32,622 bases of DNA from JAOADN01 sp046155885 (GCA_046155885.1 JBJXFU010000047.1:1-32622), one strand, 5' to 3'; counted from the stretch's first letter, positions 7,126-15,422 are shown. The notes: a model not told the origin generated them from the letters alone. Translations and numbers: made by a program.

Positions 7126-8234
7126 AACGCCTCCTCGTATTCGCCCCCGGGGGTGGAATCGGCGACGATGCCGCCGCCGACGCCCAGATCGGCGCGGCCG
7201 TCATCATGCAGGGTCAGGGTGCGGATCGCCACGTTGAAGCTTGACCGCCCGTCCGGCCCAGCCCAGCCCAGGGCGCCGCAATAGGCGCCACGGGGAAGCG
7301 GTTCGAGCGAGCGGATCACCTCCATCGCCCGGATTTTCGGGGCGCCGGTGACCGAGCCGCAGGGGAAGAGCGCGCGGAAGATGTCGGACAGCCGCGTCCC
7401 GTGGCGCAGGCTTCCGGTCACCCGGCTGACCATCTGGTGGACGGTCGCGTAGGTTTCGATCCCGAAGAGATCGGGCACCCGGACCGACCCCGCCTCGGTC
7501 ACCCGCGCGATGTCGTTCCGGAGCAGGTCGACGATCATCAGGTTTTCGGCCCGGTCCTTGGCGCTGGCTGCGAGGCTGTCGCGCAGCCGGGCGTCTTCGG
7601 CCGGATCGCGGCTGCGGGGGGCGGTGCCCTTCATCGGGCGGGTTTCGATCGTGCCGTCGGCGCCGGTGGCGAAGAAGAGTTCTGGCGAGCGCGAGAGGAT
7701 TGCGGGAATGCCGGGAAAGCACAGAAGCGCACCGTGCGGGACCGGCTGTCGGGCGCCGAGCCGTGCGAAAAGTCCAAGCGGGGTGCCGGACCAGCGGGCC
7801 GTGAGGGGGAAGGTCAGGTTCGCCTGATAGATGTCGCCCGCCGCGATCAGGTCGAGAACGCGGGCGGTGGCGGCGGCGTGGTCGGCGCGCGACCAGAGGG
7901 GCACGGGGTCGGAAAGCGCCGCCCCGGTGGATTCGTCCCGGGCAAGGGCAAGCGTGGCGGTTCCGTCTTCGGGCGCATCGAAGACGCCGAAGGCGAGAAG
8001 CGGCACGGACCGGTGGGCGGGCATCAGGGCCGCCAGCTTCGGCTCGAGCGCGTAGCCGAGTTCGTAGGCGGCGAGCCCCGCCACCCAGCGCCCCGACGCA
8101 AGCGCCGCGTCGAGCGCGTCGAGCGCGCCCGCGACCTCGCTTGCGCTGTCCGCACGGATGATGGCGCGCGGGGCCTGGAACAGCGCGGGTTCCCGCGATG
8201 GGCCGCATTCGGCAAGGAAGAAGGCATCGGTCAC
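7089..8234 (-). CDS. pabB: Aminodeoxychorismate synthase component I
   Basis: Converts chorismate to 4-amino-4-deoxychorismate for folate synthesis, using ammonia from PabA. Motifs in order (numbering from the GTG start): GDIYQANLTFPL (133-144), SRSPELFF, ETRPMKGT with K202, DLLRNDIARV, FPCGSVTGAPKIRAMEVI, and the C-terminal GGGIVADSTPGGEYEE. The lysine in PMKGT marks PabB rather than anthranilate synthase TrpE, which has Ala there. The open frame extends to 8504, but its first 90 residues are low-complexity and overlap the upstream gene. The only in-frame start codon between that gene's end and the conserved region is GTG at 8234, giving 381 residues. No clear ribosome-binding site is seen there, so the start is provisional. 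No pabA is in the window. Confidence 0.88.
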   Translation of the reverse strand: MTDAFFLAECGPSREPALFQAPRAIIRADSASEVAGALDALDAALASGRWVAGLAAYELGYALEPKLAALMPAHRSVPLLAFGVFDAPEDGTATLALARDESTGAALSDPVPLWSRADHAAATARVLDLIAAGDIYQANLTFPLTARWSGTPLGLFARLGARQPVPHGALLCFPGIPAILSRSPELFFATGADGTIETRPMKGTAPRSRDPAEDARLRDSLAASAKDRAENLMIVDLLRNDIARVTEAGSVRVPDLFGIETYATVHQMVSRVTGSLRHGTRLSDIFRALFPCGSVTGAPKIRAMEVIRSLEPLPRGAYCGALGWAGPDGRSSFNVAIRTLTLHDDGRADLGVGGGIVADSTPGGEYEEALWKARFARPAQG

Positions 8235-8391
8235 GAAGGGTCCGGGGGCGCTTTCGGCAAAGACTGTGACGGCGGGGGTGCCGGACGCCGAGTTAAGGAC
8301 CCCGCGCCGTCTTCGGCAAGCGCCCCGCGCGGCATCGCGGCGGCTTGATGCGTCATCCGGTCCGGGGCGTGGGGTCCCGCAGGGCGCGCGG

Positions 8392-9534
8392 TTACGCCGA
8401 CCTGGCTTCGGCCAGAACGGTGACCGGGCGGTGGTCGGACAGGCTGTCCTCGCCATGCAGTGACAGGGTTTCCTCGTACGCCAGGTGTTCGACCCGCCCG
8501 CCAAGCGCGGGAACCCGCAGCGGACTGGTGCCCGAGCGCGTCAGGGCCTGGGTGAACAGGATGTGGTCCAGAAGGATGTCGGGATCGCGCCCGGGGTCGA
8601 GGAAATCGACAAAACGGGTCGTCCAGCGCAGGTCCTGCGGCTGGTCAAAGAGCGCGTGGTTCAGGAACTTCCGCGCGAAGAACACGTCCCCCTGAAGGTT
8701 CGAGATCAGGTCGTGCAGCAGGTATTCGCGCTCCATCAGCTCTTTTCCAGGGCCGTCGTTCAGATCGCCCAGCACGAAGATCGAGGGGTCCGCATCAAGC
8801 GAGAAGCGGTGATCGACATATTGCCGCACGATCGCGATTTCCGATGTCAGCTTGACCCGCGCGGCATGGGCCTCGGCCAGGAAGCGCCGCACGTCGGCGC
8901 GCGCGGCGTAGTCTTCAAAGGACTGGCCGGGTTCACGCGCCTTGGGGCGCTTTTTCACGAACTTGCTTTTCAGATGCAGTCCGATGACCTCGTGCACCGC
9001 ACCGCCCCATGAAAAGCGCAGGATCTGCGGGCTTCGCGCGAACCCGTGCGGGGCCCGGGTGGATACCGGCACGTCCTTGATCTCGCCGAAGTCCTGCAGG
9101 CGGGGGAGCGCGACCATCCATTTGCCCTTCGCATCCATAACCGCCACTTCGCCGTTCACGAAGGCACGGAAGGTCTGTAACGGAACCAGCGTCGGGCGGA
9201 GCTGCGCGGACAGGCTCGACCGGACGAGGAACCAAAGGCCCTGCGTGCCGGACACCCCGTAGCCATCGCCCGCCGGGCGCTCGACGAGCCCGAAGCCGGG
9301 AAGGGCGGCGGCGGTGAAAGCAGCCGCCTCGGCCGCCGTTTCCGGCCCTTCGCACAGAAAGAGGATGTCGGGGTCGATCCGGCCGACCAGCGCCGTGATC
9401 GCCGCGATCTTCGCGGCAGCCGCCTCCGCTGTTGGGGCCTTGCCGGCATAGAGCTTTTCACCGGGGGCGTATTTGCCCGCGACGACGCCCCAGGCGTGGT
9501 CAAGCCATTCCGCATTCCAGGTCATGATTTTCAT
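8392..9534 (-). CDS. Endonuclease/exonuclease/phosphatase family protein
   Basis: A 380-residue cytoplasmic protein of the EEP (exonuclease III/DNase I-like) superfamily, metal-dependent phosphoesterases. The start MKIMTWNAEW is supported by a GGAG ribosome-binding site about 6-7 nt upstream; the longer open frame is a shadow. Active-site motifs: WNAEW (N7), CEGPE (E62, metal ligand), GLHLKSK (catalytic His), GDLNDGPG, and the terminal SDHRPV. The substrate could be nucleic acid, a phosphoinositide-like compound or a nucleotide; sequence does not decide. No signal peptide. A related but distinct enzyme is encoded at 20942-21991. It is the first gene of the minus-strand run towards pabB and diverges from pccB. 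Confidence 0.85.
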   Translation of the reverse strand: MKIMTWNAEWLDHAWGVVAGKYAPGEKLYAGKAPTAEAAAAKIAAITALVGRIDPDILFLCEGPETAAEAAAFTAAALPGFGLVERPAGDGYGVSGTQGLWFLVRSSLSAQLRPTLVPLQTFRAFVNGEVAVMDAKGKWMVALPRLQDFGEIKDVPVSTRAPHGFARSPQILRFSWGGAVHEVIGLHLKSKFVKKRPKAREPGQSFEDYAARADVRRFLAEAHAARVKLTSEIAIVRQYVDHRFSLDADPSIFVLGDLNDGPGKELMEREYLLHDLISNLQGDVFFARKFLNHALFDQPQDLRWTTRFVDFLDPGRDPDILLDHILFTQALTRSGTSPLRVPALGGRVEHLAYEETLSLHGEDSLSDHRPVTVLAEARSA

Positions 9535-9724
9535 CGCAATCTCCGCTTGGCAAGAAAAGGTCTCGTCCGAATGTCCGCGCCGGACAGAAACATCCCGGTC
9601 CCGGTGCGCCGAGTTTCCCCCAGGGCGCACCGCGTCGTCAACGAGCCACCGCCGCCGCGATTCCGCTTCCGCCGCTCTTCCTACCTGCTAGTCTTGCCCG
9701 GGCCGAAGCCGGTGGGGGGACGCC

Positions 9725-11257
9725 ATGCAGGACATACTTGCCGAACTCGAGGTGCGCCGGGCGGCGGCGCGACTGGGGGGCGGTCAGAAGCGGATCGACG
9801 CGCAGCATGCCAAGGGCAAGCTGACGGCGCGGGAGCGGATCGAACTGCTGCTCGACGAGGGCTCGTTCGAGGAATTCGACATGTTCGTCGCCCACCGCGC
9901 GACCGATTTCGGCATGGCGGCCGACCGTCCGGCGGGCGACGGGGTGGTGACCGGCTGGGGCACGGTGAACGGCCGCGTCGTCTATGTCTTCAGCCAGGAC
10001 TTCACCGTGATGGGCGGGTCGGTCAGCGAGACGCATGGGCAGAAGATCTGCAAGATCATGGACCTGGCCGTGCAGAACGGCGCGCCGGTGATTGGGATCA
10101 ACGATTCCGGGGGGGCGCGGATACAGGAGGGCGTGGCCTCGCTGGCCGCCTATGGCGAGGTGTTCCAGCGCAATGTCCGGGCCTCGGGCGTGGTGCCGCA
10201 GATTTCGCTGATCATGGGGCCCTGCGCGGGGGGCGCGGTCTATTCCCCGGCGATGACCGACTTCATCTTCATGGTGAAGGACACCTCGTACATGTTCGTC
10301 ACCGGCCCCGACGTGGTGAAGACGGTGACGAACGAGGTGGTCAGCGCCGAGGACCTGGGCGGGGCGGCGACGCATACGAAGAAATCGAGCGTGGCGGACG
10401 GGGCCTTCGAGAACGATGTCGAGGCCTTGTCGGAGGTCCGCCGGCTGATCGACTTCCTGCCCGCCAACAACCGCGACCGGGTGCCGGTGCGGCCCTTCTT
10501 CGACGACCCCGCGCGGATCGAGCCGTCGCTGGACACGCTGGTGCCCGACAACCCGAACCAGCCCTATGACATGAAGGAACTGATCGGGAAGATCGCCGAC
10601 GAGGGCGACTTCTTCGAGATCCAGAAGGATTTCGCGGGCAACATCGTGACCGGGTTCATCCGGCTGGAAGGGTCCACCGTCGGCGTGGTGGCGAACCAGC
10701 CGATGGTGCTGGCGGGCTGTCTGGACATCGATGCGAGCCGCAAGGCGGCGCGGTTCGTGCGGTTCTGCGATGCCTTCGAAGTCCCGATCCTGACGCTGGT
10801 GGATGTACCTGGGTTCCTGCCCGGTGTGGCGCAGGAACTGGGCGGGATCATCAAGCACGGCGCGAAGCTCTTGTATGCCTATGCCGAGGCGACGGTGCCG
10901 AAGGTGACGGTGCTGACCCGCAAGACCTATGGCGGGGCTTATGTCGTGATGGCGTCCAAACACCTGAGGGCGGATTTCAACTATGCCTGGCCCACGGCCG
11001 AGGTGGCGGTGATGGGCGCGAAGGGGGCGGTGGAGATCCTTTACCGGAGCGAGCTGGACGACAGGGAAAAGATCGCGGCGCGGGTGAAGGAGTACGAGGA
11101 CCGCTTCGCCAACCCCTTCGTGGCGGCCGAGCGGGGGTTCATCGACGAGGTCATCATGCCGCATTCCACCCGCCGCCGGGTGGCGCGTGCCTTCGCCTCG
11201 CTCCGCGGCAAGCGGCAGGCGCTGCCGTGGAAGAAGCACGACAACATTCCCCTGTGA
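9725..11257 (+). CDS. pccB: Propionyl-CoA carboxylase beta chain (carboxyltransferase)
   Basis: Transfers carboxyl from carboxybiotin to propionyl-CoA, giving (S)-methylmalonyl-CoA; works as a complex with PccA. The 510-residue length is normal. N-terminal family motif: RIDAQHAKGKLTARERIELL. The acyl-CoA half has NDSGGARIQEG and GPCAGGAVYSPAMTDF; the C-terminal half has GFLPGVAQELGGIIKHGAKLL and KTYGGAYVVMASKHL. The last residues (AFASLRGKRQALPWKKHDNIPL) are typical of PccB. A G-rich Shine-Dalgarno stretch (GGGGGGA) precedes the ATG. The gene opens the propionate block and shares a roughly 190-bp divergent region with the EEP gene. I found no clear promoter or regulator site in that region. 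Confidence 0.97.
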   Translation: MQDILAELEVRRAAARLGGGQKRIDAQHAKGKLTARERIELLLDEGSFEEFDMFVAHRATDFGMAADRPAGDGVVTGWGTVNGRVVYVFSQDFTVMGGSVSETHGQKICKIMDLAVQNGAPVIGINDSGGARIQEGVASLAAYGEVFQRNVRASGVVPQISLIMGPCAGGAVYSPAMTDFIFMVKDTSYMFVTGPDVVKTVTNEVVSAEDLGGAATHTKKSSVADGAFENDVEALSEVRRLIDFLPANNRDRVPVRPFFDDPARIEPSLDTLVPDNPNQPYDMKELIGKIADEGDFFEIQKDFAGNIVTGFIRLEGSTVGVVANQPMVLAGCLDIDASRKAARFVRFCDAFEVPILTLVDVPGFLPGVAQELGGIIKHGAKLLYAYAEATVPKVTVLTRKTYGGAYVVMASKHLRADFNYAWPTAEVAVMGAKGAVEILYRSELDDREKIAARVKEYEDRFANPFVAAERGFIDEVIMPHSTRRRVARAFASLRGKRQALPWKKHDNIPL

Positions 11258-11259
11258 CC

Positions 11260-11667
11260 ATGCGCGCCGCCGCCCTGCTTCTTGCCACCGGTTCTGTCCT
11301 TGCCGGAGCCGCCCGCGCCGATGACGCGGGCGCTATCGCGCTGCCTTCGGGACAGAGGGTGAGCTGGATCGACACGGTCAACGATGCGGCCGGACCCGAG
11401 GGGCTGACCGCGCGGTTCCGCTTCCTGGCGCCCGGGATCGCGCGCGAGAGCGGCACGGTGACGGCGGAGGAGGCGCATGCGGACATGCAGGTGCTGTGCG
11501 ACGCCTATGCGCTGCCGAGGGTGTCGAACATCGGGCCGCAGCCCCGCCAGATCGTCATCAGCCTGGCTGACCGGAAGACCGAGTTCGGCGTGCCCGATCC
11601 CGAGGCGACGCAGTATTTCGAGGCCTACAGGATCGAGGACGGCGCCTGTATCTGGGAGCTTTTCTGA
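11260..11667 (+). CDS. Small exported protein of the pcc locus (DUF6497-like)
   Basis: A 135-residue protein starting two bases after the pccB stop, so almost certainly co-translated with it. The N-terminus MRAAALLLATGSVLAGAARADD is a Sec signal peptide with an Ala-x-Ala cleavage site. The mature part includes FRFLAPGIARESGTVTAEEAHADMQVLCDAYALPR, a single QPRQIVISLADR strand, and two cysteines (in VLCDA and GACIW) that may pair. It looks like the DUF6497 family, which I recall beside pccB in Rhodobacterales, but that name is from memory. Function is unknown; periplasmic location argues against a role in the carboxylase itself. Confidence 0.75.
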   Translation: MRAAALLLATGSVLAGAARADDAGAIALPSGQRVSWIDTVNDAAGPEGLTARFRFLAPGIARESGTVTAEEAHADMQVLCDAYALPRVSNIGPQPRQIVISLADRKTEFGVPDPEATQYFEAYRIEDGACIWELF

Positions 11668-11875
11668 TGCCGGCACAACATGTTGGAAGGTATTGCTCAC
11701 GCCCTTTGGCAGGTGGTGCCGGAGGGCCACAGAGTTTCGCACAGGATTTGCGAAGGTCGCCTGAAGGCCCCGTTTCTGCTAGGGTTTCCGCAGGCGGCGA
11801 TACGACCGCCATCGAATCGAGGCAGAGACCCGCGCCCCATCCCCGGGAAACGTGGGCAGAGAGCAGGTCAGGGTC
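11668..11875. other. Non-coding stretch after DUF6497-like gene
   Basis: About 200 bp with no convincing gene on either strand; overlapping open frames have unnatural composition. No strong terminator was seen. Confidence 0.45.
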
Positions 11876-11950
11876 ATGGCGATCGTCATTTGCGTCGCCC
11901 TTGTCGTCGCGTTCACGGCTGCGGTCTGCACGCCGGAAGGTGTCGTCTGA
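11876..11950 (+). CDS. Possible 24-residue hydrophobic peptide
   Basis: ATG to TGA gives MAIVICVALVVAFTAAVC followed by TPEGVV: a single short hydrophobic helix with a hydrophilic tail, the look of a bacterial membrane microprotein. AGGTCAGGG lies upstream as a weak ribosome-binding site. It stands alone in a non-coding stretch within the pcc locus. Such a short frame could be chance; support is limited to composition and position. Confidence 0.3.
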   Translation: MAIVICVALVVAFTAAVCTPEGVV

Positions 11951-11980
11951 GGCAACGGGCGGACATCCCGGGCGGGCGCG

Positions 11981-12325
11981 ATGCTGAAGCATCGCGGCTT
12001 TCCGGGACGTCTGCCGGGCACCGACTTCCAGTTTGTCATCCGCCGCGCCAACGACAAGGGCGCGTCGCGGATCGTTGCGCGCGAACGCTACCGCGACCGC
12101 AATCCGGCCGACCGGCGGGCGGACGAAGGCTTCATGGCAGCGCTCTGGGCGGCCTTCGGGGAAGAGCCGTTCGAGCGCGGCAACCTCGACGCCGGGCGGC
12201 TCTCGTGGCTTTTCGGGCGCGAGGTGGTGCCGGCGACCGATCCCTTCGATCCCGAAAGCTATGACGCGCTGTTGCGGATCGACGTGGCGCGCGCCCGCGC
12301 CGCATTCCCGGGGGCGATCCCGTGA
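11981..12325 (+). CDS. Hypothetical protein of the pcc locus
   Basis: A 114-residue soluble protein with natural composition and codon use: MLKHRGFPGRLPGTDFQFVIRR at the start, then GFMAALWAAFGEEPFERGNLDAGRLSWLFGREVVPATDPFDPESYDALLRIDVARARAAFPG. It is acidic-aromatic in its second half, with no signal peptide, membrane segment or motif that I recognise. It lies on the same strand as pccB and pccA and may be co-expressed. The start is the only good ATG; its ribosome-binding site is weak. Confidence 0.6.
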   Translation: MLKHRGFPGRLPGTDFQFVIRRANDKGASRIVARERYRDRNPADRRADEGFMAALWAAFGEEPFERGNLDAGRLSWLFGREVVPATDPFDPESYDALLRIDVARARAAFPGAIP

Positions 12326-12528
12326 CGGCGCATTCCGGAACTGCGCCTGGCCTCGGCGGGTTCCCGCCAAACCGGGGGCCGCTTTGGCAGGGCTTCGCCG
12401 AGGCGGGTGACGCAAGGGAAATCGCGTTTGCGGGACTCGGGGTTAGGGTTCACGCTGATCCTGCGGCGGCTCGCAGCTTCGGATCGCGCGCCCCGCTTTG
12501 TCGATACCGTTACCCTTCCCCTTCACAT
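12326..12528. other. Long untranslated stretch before a terminator
   Basis: No gene is recognised over about 200 bp, yet it ends in a clear intrinsic terminator (12529-12562). It may be a long 3' untranslated region of the upstream gene or hold a small RNA. Open frames crossing it look like shadows. Confidence 0.4.
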
Positions 12529-12562
12529 CGGCCTGGCCCCGTATGGGTCAGGCCGTTCTTTT
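12529..12562 (+). terminator. Intrinsic terminator
   Basis: CGGCCTGGCCC (12529-12539), loop CGTAT, GGGTCAGGCCG (12545-12555) forms an 11-bp stem with one G-T pair, followed by TTCTTTT. This is the most classical Rho-independent terminator in the window. It closes the transcript coming from pccB and separates it from the lipoprotein gene. Confidence 0.8.
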
Positions 12563-12611
12563 CGCCGGATCGGCGCCGTTCCGCCGATCGCACCGGAGCC
12601 GTGCCGACGCC

Positions 12612-12640
12612 TTTCCACGTGGCTGCCATTCGACTAGACT
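12612..12640 (+). promoter_or_regulatory. Candidate sigma-70 promoter for lipoprotein gene
   Basis: TTTCCA (12612-12617) and TAGACT (12635-12640) are spaced by exactly 17 bp, each matching four of six consensus bases. The predicted start near 12647 leaves a short leader before the ATG at 12675. Confidence 0.45.
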
Positions 12641-12674
12641 TGGCGGCAATAACAAACCTCAGAGGCGGAACATC

Positions 12675-12887
12675 ATGCAGAAACTACCGGTCGTCATTGG
12701 CGCGCTGGCGCTCATGTCCCTCGCAGGCTGTCTGCAGAACGATGGCGAACGCGCGGCGGTCGGCGCAGTGGGCGGCGCGGTCGTGGCGGACGCGCTGGGC
12801 GGTAATGCCGTCACCGGCGCCGTCATCGGCGGCGGCCTCGGATACTTCTGCGACGAGCTCAACCTGCCGGGCTGCACGAACCGCTGA
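12675..12887 (+). CDS. Small glycine-zipper lipoprotein
   Basis: A 70-residue protein starting MQKLPVVIGALALMSLAGC: a lipoprotein signal peptide with lipobox LAGC, so C19 should be lipidated. The mature part contains AAVGAVGGAVVADALGG and GAVIGGGLGYFCDE, a glycine-zipper pattern of small outer-membrane lipoproteins, and ends in a short Cys-containing tail. Function unknown. It has its own probable promoter and is bracketed by two terminators (12529-12562 and 12911-12942), so it is likely a monocistronic unit inserted between pcc genes. AGAGGCGG serves as ribosome-binding site. Confidence 0.75.
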   Translation: MQKLPVVIGALALMSLAGCLQNDGERAAVGAVGGAVVADALGGNAVTGAVIGGGLGYFCDELNLPGCTNR

Positions 12888-12910
12888 TCCGGCCGGACGG
12901 AAGGCTTTCG

Positions 12911-12942
12911 GGGGCTGCCGGGGCACAAGCCCCGGCGGCCCC
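12911..12942 (+). terminator. Strong hairpin terminator after lipoprotein gene
   Basis: GGGGCTGCCGGGGC (12911-12924), loop ACAA, GCCCCGGCGGCCCC (12929-12942): a 14-bp stem with one T-G pair. It lies just 23 bp past the lipoprotein stop and ahead of pccA, so pccA probably has its own promoter or depends on read-through. Confidence 0.65.
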
Positions 12943-13010
12943 TGGCATTTGCGCGATATCTGCAAGGAATGGCCGGGGGCGAAGACCCTCGCCTGCGGGG
13001 GAGGTGTGAT

Positions 13011-15011
13011 TTGTTCAAGAAGATCCTGATCGCGAACCGGGGCGAGATCGCCTGCCGGGTGATCAAGACCGCCCGCCGGATGGGCATCGCCACCATCGCC
13101 GTGCACTCCGATGCCGACCGGGGCGCGCTGCATGTCCGCATGGCCGACGAGGCGGTGCATATCGGCCCTTCCCCCGCCGCGCAGTCCTATATCGTGATCG
13201 ACCGGATCATCGAGGCGATCCGCGCCACCGGGGCCGAGGCCGTGCATCCTGGCTATGGCTTCCTGTCGGAGCGGTCGGACTTCGCCGCGGCGCTCGAGGC
13301 GGAGGGGGTGGTGTTCATCGGTCCTCCCTCGTCCGCCATCGAGGCGATGGGCGACAAGATCACCTCGAAGAAGCTGGCCATGGAGGCGGGGGTTTCGACG
13401 GTGCCCGGCTGGATGGGTCTGATCGCCGATGCGGACGAGGCCGCGAAGATCGCGGGCGAAATCGGCTATCCGGTGATGCTGAAGGCAAGCGCGGGCGGCG
13501 GCGGCAAGGGGATGCGCATCGCCTGGAACGAGGCGGAGGCGCGCGAGGGGTTCCAGTCCTCGAAGAACGAGGCGAAGGCGAGCTTCGGGGATGACCGCAT
13601 CTTCATCGAGAAGTTCGTCACCCAGCCGCGCCACATCGAGATCCAGGTGCTGGCCGACCGGCACGGCAACTGCGTCTATCTGCATGAACGCGAATGTTCG
13701 ATCCAGCGGCGGAACCAGAAGGTGATCGAAGAGGCGCCTTCACCTTTTCTCGATGCCGCCACCCGCAAGGCGATGGGCGAACAGGCCTGCGCTCTGGCGC
13801 AGGCGGTGGGCTATACCTCGGCGGGCACGGTGGAGTTCATCGTCGACGGCAGGCGCAACTTCTACTTCCTCGAGATGAACACGCGGCTGCAGGTCGAACA
13901 TCCGGTGACCGAGCTGATCACCGGGGTCGATCTGGTGGAGCAGATGATCCGGGTGGCGAACGGCGAACGGCTGCCCTTCGGTCAGGCTGATCTGAAGATC
14001 AACGGCTGGGCCATCGAGTCGCGCCTTTACGCCGAGGACCCCTACCGCAGCTTCCTGCCTTCGATCGGTCGCCTGACCCGCTACCGCCCGCCGGCCGAGG
14101 TTGCGACGCCGACCCATGCCGTGCGCAATGACACAGGCGTCTTCGAAGGCGGCGAGATCAGCCTGTACTACGATCCGATGATCGCCAAGCTCTGCACTTG
14201 GGCGCCGACAAGGGCGGCGGCGATCGAGGCGATGCGGGGGGCGCTCGATGCCTTCGAGGTCGAGGGGATCGGCCACAACCTGCCGTTCTGCCAGGTGGTG
14301 ATGGATCATCCGCGGTTCGTTGCGGGCGATATCACCACTGCCTTCATCGCCGAGGAGTTTCCCGAGGGCTTCAGGGGCGCGGTCCTGTCCGATCCGCTTC
14401 TGGCGCGGGTGGCCGCTGCCGCCGCCGCGATGCACCGCGTGGCCGAGATCCGGCGGACGCGGATTTCGGGGCGGCTTGGCAACCACGAACGCAGGGTGGG
14501 CGAAGGCTGGGTGGTGTCGCTTCAGGATACCAACTTCCGCGTGACGATCGCCGCCGACCGGGGCGGATCGACGGTGGCCTTCGAGGACGGGGCCGCGATG
14601 CGCGTGGTCTCGGACTGGATGCCCGGCCAGCCGCTGGCGAGGCTGACGGTCGACGGCGCGCCGCTGACGCTGAAGGTGGGCAAGCTGCCGACGGGCTTCC
14701 GCATCCGCACCCGGGGCGCCGACCTGCGGGTCTTCGTCCGCACGCCGCGTCAGGCGGAACTGGCGGAGTTGATGCCGGTCAAGGCGCCGCCCGATACTTC
14801 GAAGGTACTCCTTTGCCCGATGCCGGGGCTGATCGTGAGGATCAGCGTGGCCGAGGGCGAGGCGGTCGAGGAAGGTCAGCCGCTGGCCACGGTCGAGGCG
14901 ATGAAGATGGAGAACATTCTGCGAGCCGAGCGCCGGGGTGTGGTGAAGCGGATCGTCGCGGCGGTAGGCGCGAGCCTGAAGGTGGATGACGTGATCATGG
15001 AGTTCGCGTGA
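13011..15011 (+). CDS. pccA: Propionyl-CoA carboxylase alpha chain (biotin carboxylase and biotin carrier)
   Basis: Carboxylates biotin with ATP and bicarbonate and carries it to PccB. The start is best placed at TTG 13011, giving MFKKILIANRGEIACRVIKT; GGGGGAGG (12997-13004) lies at ideal distance, and no ATG is available at the family N-terminus. This gives 666 residues, the normal length. Domains: biotin carboxylase N-domain (about 1-115), ATP-grasp with ASAGGGGKGMRI near residue 165 and EMNTRLQVEHPVTE near residue 290, BC C-domain (about 335-445), BT linker domain, and the biotinyl carrier with AMKMEN, biotinylated lysine K632. The last 120 bp, including the stop, recur in diverged form at 15723-15842, suggesting a recombination event at this gene's 3' end. 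Confidence 0.96.
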   Translation: MFKKILIANRGEIACRVIKTARRMGIATIAVHSDADRGALHVRMADEAVHIGPSPAAQSYIVIDRIIEAIRATGAEAVHPGYGFLSERSDFAAALEAEGVVFIGPPSSAIEAMGDKITSKKLAMEAGVSTVPGWMGLIADADEAAKIAGEIGYPVMLKASAGGGGKGMRIAWNEAEAREGFQSSKNEAKASFGDDRIFIEKFVTQPRHIEIQVLADRHGNCVYLHERECSIQRRNQKVIEEAPSPFLDAATRKAMGEQACALAQAVGYTSAGTVEFIVDGRRNFYFLEMNTRLQVEHPVTELITGVDLVEQMIRVANGERLPFGQADLKINGWAIESRLYAEDPYRSFLPSIGRLTRYRPPAEVATPTHAVRNDTGVFEGGEISLYYDPMIAKLCTWAPTRAAAIEAMRGALDAFEVEGIGHNLPFCQVVMDHPRFVAGDITTAFIAEEFPEGFRGAVLSDPLLARVAAAAAAMHRVAEIRRTRISGRLGNHERRVGEGWVVSLQDTNFRVTIAADRGGSTVAFEDGAAMRVVSDWMPGQPLARLTVDGAPLTLKVGKLPTGFRIRTRGADLRVFVRTPRQAELAELMPVKAPPDTSKVLLCPMPGLIVRISVAEGEAVEEGQPLATVEAMKMENILRAERRGVVKRIVAAVGASLKVDDVIMEFA

Positions 15012-15016
15012 GGTGG
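14897..15016 (+). repeat. 120-bp direct repeat, copy 1 (3' end of pccA)
   Basis: Matches 15723-15842 with an offset of 826 bp and nine mismatches. All mismatches lie in the first half; the last 59 bp (14958-15016) are identical. The copy covers the codons from just before the biotinylated lysine to five bases past the pccA stop. Confidence 0.97.
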
Positions 15017-15417
15017 TGGAGATCGGTCTTCGCTATCTGCGTTTCGTGACGACGCTTGTTCCGGCCCTCATTCTGGGTGGATTGGTCGTGATCTTCGCCA
15101 TCACGGCCCTTCCCTACCTTGACCCGGACTCCACGGTAATGGTCGGGATGTGGTACGTTCTGATTGTCGGCGGGTTGTCCGCCGCCGTAGCTTTCAACCC
15201 GATTCAAATGGCATTGTATCGGCTTCGAACCAGCCCGGTGGCATTGCTTGCGTCCTATGCGGTCGCGCTTGCAGTCACCCCGGCCTACTTCAGCTATGTG
15301 ATTGAATCCTGGCTGACCGGAACCCAGGGAATTCTGACCTACGGCCTGCTGCTGGTGACGGTCGGATTCCTGGTCCTGACGCCGTTTACGACGACTATGG
15401 TGAGTAGATCCGAATGA
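15013..15417 (+). CDS. Four-helix membrane protein of unknown function
   Basis: A 134-residue, very hydrophobic protein with four likely transmembrane helices (about 10-33, 43-62, 74-98, 104-126). It starts with GTG two bases after the pccA stop, in a position for translational coupling, although no separate ribosome-binding site is visible. No family was recognised. Its base composition is lower in GC than its neighbours: three sampled 60-base lines (15061-15240) give 36, 36 and 33 G+C, against 41 in a pccA line, and it uses codons such as ATT, GTA, TTG and CAA that are rare nearby. Together with the flanking 120-bp repeats this suggests acquired DNA. An alternative is a resident gene whose neighbour was duplicated. 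Confidence 0.65.
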   Translation: MVEIGLRYLRFVTTLVPALILGGLVVIFAITALPYLDPDSTVMVGMWYVLIVGGLSAAVAFNPIQMALYRLRTSPVALLASYAVALAVTPAYFSYVIESWLTGTQGILTYGLLLVTVGFLVLTPFTTTMVSRSE

Positions 15418-15422
15418 GTATT

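Noticed and set aside
8235..8504. N-terminal extension of pabB to the ATG at 8504
   Set aside because: Would overlap the upstream EEP gene by over 100 bp and has no PabB-like sequence; GTG at 8234 preferred.
11558..12415. 285-codon minus-strand frame in the pcc locus
   Set aside because: Overlaps the 114-residue plus-strand gene with natural composition and the DUF6497-like gene end; its own composition is shadow-like.
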